DNA from: an uncultured Mediterraneibacter sp.
GTDB taxonomy: Bacteria; Bacillota; Clostridia; Lachnospirales; Lachnospiraceae
Reading direction: 5' to 3'
DNA: 6,704 nucleotides
Assembly: GCA_934418295.1 (NCBI GenBank)
Contig: CAKRWZ010000086.1
Location: forward strand, 1-6,704
The notes under the pieces are model-generated. The model saw only the letters and a list, made by a program, of their open reading frames with translations, was not told the DNA's origin and did not search any database. A program made the translations under genes and the position numbers. Shown piece after piece: positions 5,652 to 6,704 of this stretch; the stretch's first letter is position 1; each line of letters starts with the position of its first letter.

Positions 5652-6641
5652 CTATGAATATTGTTCTGTCAATCTTTTAATTTCAATTCTCATCTGCTCC
5701 ACCACATCGTCCGGCCCAGCTATTTTTATACCGTCTCCCAATGAAAATACCCATCCAAGGAATTGCCTGCTGACATGAACATCTACATTCACAGTAAAGT
5801 GTTCTTCATCTGCCGGAAACAAAATCACATTTTTCCCGAAACGGTCAATGATAACTCCTGCCAGGCTGTTTTTTACCAGTAGTTTTACTGTCTGTTCTTT
5901 TCCTCCGAACATTCCAAAGCTTTTCTTCGCATAGTCGGCCATGTCAAGCTTATTGAAAAACTCTTTTCCTTCCCGGTTCTCACTTGACAATCGGATATGA
6001 AGCATTTTATCTACCCGGTAATGTTTGATCTTCTCCGCATCCGAATCGTAGCCTACCAGATAATAATTTTCATCGTCCCACGAAAGTCCCCATGGGCTGA
6101 TATGATACCAGGCTCCATTATGTCTGAGTTCCATCTCTTTTTTTACATTCCACTGATAGTATTGGAACTTTATTTTCTTATTTTCTGAAATTGCATTATG
6201 AATAGCATCTACAGTGTAGTAGATGCTCTCATTCATCGTCTTTATTCTTCCGGACACATATACCTGCCGCTGCAGCTTCTGTGCATCATATTCGCTGACC
6301 ATTTTTTCTAGCTTTTTGATCAGCGCATTGGATTTCTTTTCTGTGATAAATTTGGAAGATTGGATTGCATCCACCAGAAGCTTCAGCTCCGGAAGCTCAA
6401 ACGTGCGACTGACCACATGATAATGGTAGCGATTTCCAATCGGTTCTCCCTCCACTTCAATGCCAAGAACACTTAAGTCACGAAGATCCGTATAAATGCT
6501 TTTACGGTCAGCTGTGATATTGTATTCTGCCAAACTTTCCATGATTTCCGGCATTGTAATATAATGCTCTTCATCTGTTTTTTCAAGCATGATCTGCGCC
6601 AGTCGGTACAGTTTGAATTTCTGATTTGTTCCTTTCGGCAT
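5652..6641 (-). CDS. WYL-domain transcriptional regulator (HTH plus WYL plus WCX)
   Basis: A cytoplasmic DNA-binding regulator of 329 residues, typical for the family. Residues 8-65 are a winged helix-turn-helix of the HTH_11/DeoR-like kind, with the recognition helix around DRKSIYTDLRDL (45-56) and a wing at VEGEPIGNRYHY. Residues about 140-215 form the WYL domain (IKFQYYQW, then HISPWGLSWDDENYYLVGYD and HYRVDKM), a fold thought to bind nucleic acid or nucleotide ligands. Residues about 250-328 are the WCX C-terminal extension. The ATG at 6641 has GAAGGGAG upstream (9 bases from GGGAG). It is transcribed toward the diguanylate cyclase and ATPase but is separated from the cyclase start by about 210 bp containing a separate promoter. 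Its targets are unknown; itself and the downstream genes are the natural candidates. WYL proteins also accompany defence loci, but no defence gene is visible here. Confidence 0.92.
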   Translation of the reverse strand: MPKGTNQKFKLYRLAQIMLEKTDEEHYITMPEIMESLAEYNITADRKSIYTDLRDLSVLGIEVEGEPIGNRYHYHVVSRTFELPELKLLVDAIQSSKFITEKKSNALIKKLEKMVSEYDAQKLQRQVYVSGRIKTMNESIYYTVDAIHNAISENKKIKFQYYQWNVKKEMELRHNGAWYHISPWGLSWDDENYYLVGYDSDAEKIKHYRVDKMLHIRLSSENREGKEFFNKLDMADYAKKSFGMFGGKEQTVKLLVKNSLAGVIIDRFGKNVILFPADEEHFTVNVDVHVSRQFLGWVFSLGDGIKIAGPDDVVEQMRIEIKRLTEQYS

Positions 6642-6663
6642 AATGCACTTCTCCCTTCTGCCA

Positions 6664-6702
6664 ACAATATCTTAAGTATATCATAGGTGGGAAATATATT
6701 GT
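6664..6702 (-). promoter_or_regulatory. Extended -10 promoter of the WYL gene flanked by an inverted repeat
   Basis: On the minus strand TGATATACT gives a TATACT -10 (6680-6675) with the extended TG element, about 35 bases upstream of the ATG at 6641. The -35 is weak. The arms ACAATAT (6664-6670) and ATATTGT (6696-6702) are perfect 7-base inverted repeats flanking the -10, a plausible autoregulatory site. Confidence 0.45.
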
Positions 6703-6704
6703 GC

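Noticed and set aside
5652..6641. WYL regulator as a marker of an anti-phage defence island or CRISPR locus
   Set aside because: No defence gene, nuclease, repeat array or mobile element is visible in the window. The neighbours are signalling and transport genes.

Overview
The window looks like chromosomal DNA of a low-to-mid GC Firmicute, most likely a Lachnospiraceae-type gut Clostridium. This is inferred from strong GGAGG/GGGAG ribosome binding sites, TATAAT-type promoters, AT-rich gaps and the mix of protein families. No tRNA, rRNA, CRISPR array, insertion sequence or phage gene is visible.

Layout: positions 69-684 form a minus-strand unit. It holds a small secreted or lipoprotein-like protein of unknown function (319-684), then what looks like a frameshifted remnant of a small two-helix membrane protein (151-316), and it ends in a strong intrinsic terminator (69-105). 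Divergent from it, across a 141-bp intergenic region with inverted repeats and a good sigma-70-type promoter, lies a MerR-family regulator with a GyrI-like ligand-binding domain (826-1611, plus strand). Convergent with that gene, positions 1649-4323 on the minus strand encode a PMCA-type (P2B) calcium-transporting P-type ATPase. Its reading frame is broken once, just after the phosphorylation motif DKTGTLT, so it appears as two ORFs. Only 27 bp upstream on the same strand is a seven-helix membrane diguanylate cyclase with an intact GGDEF motif (4351-5439), probably co-transcribed with the ATPase. Further upstream, again on the minus strand, is a WYL-domain transcriptional regulator (5652-6641), with a tiny possible ORF in the gap.

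Functionally, the minus-strand run WYL regulator - diguanylate cyclase - Ca2+ ATPase could link transcriptional control, c-di-GMP synthesis and calcium export, but this rests only on gene order and spacing. The MerR gene probably controls itself and/or the divergent secreted-protein gene through the repeats between them. I do not see a clearly new multi-gene system. The points most worth a second look are the ATPase frameshift, the cyclase-ATPase pairing, the broken small membrane gene and the repeated TCAAGTA boxes at the MerR promoter.
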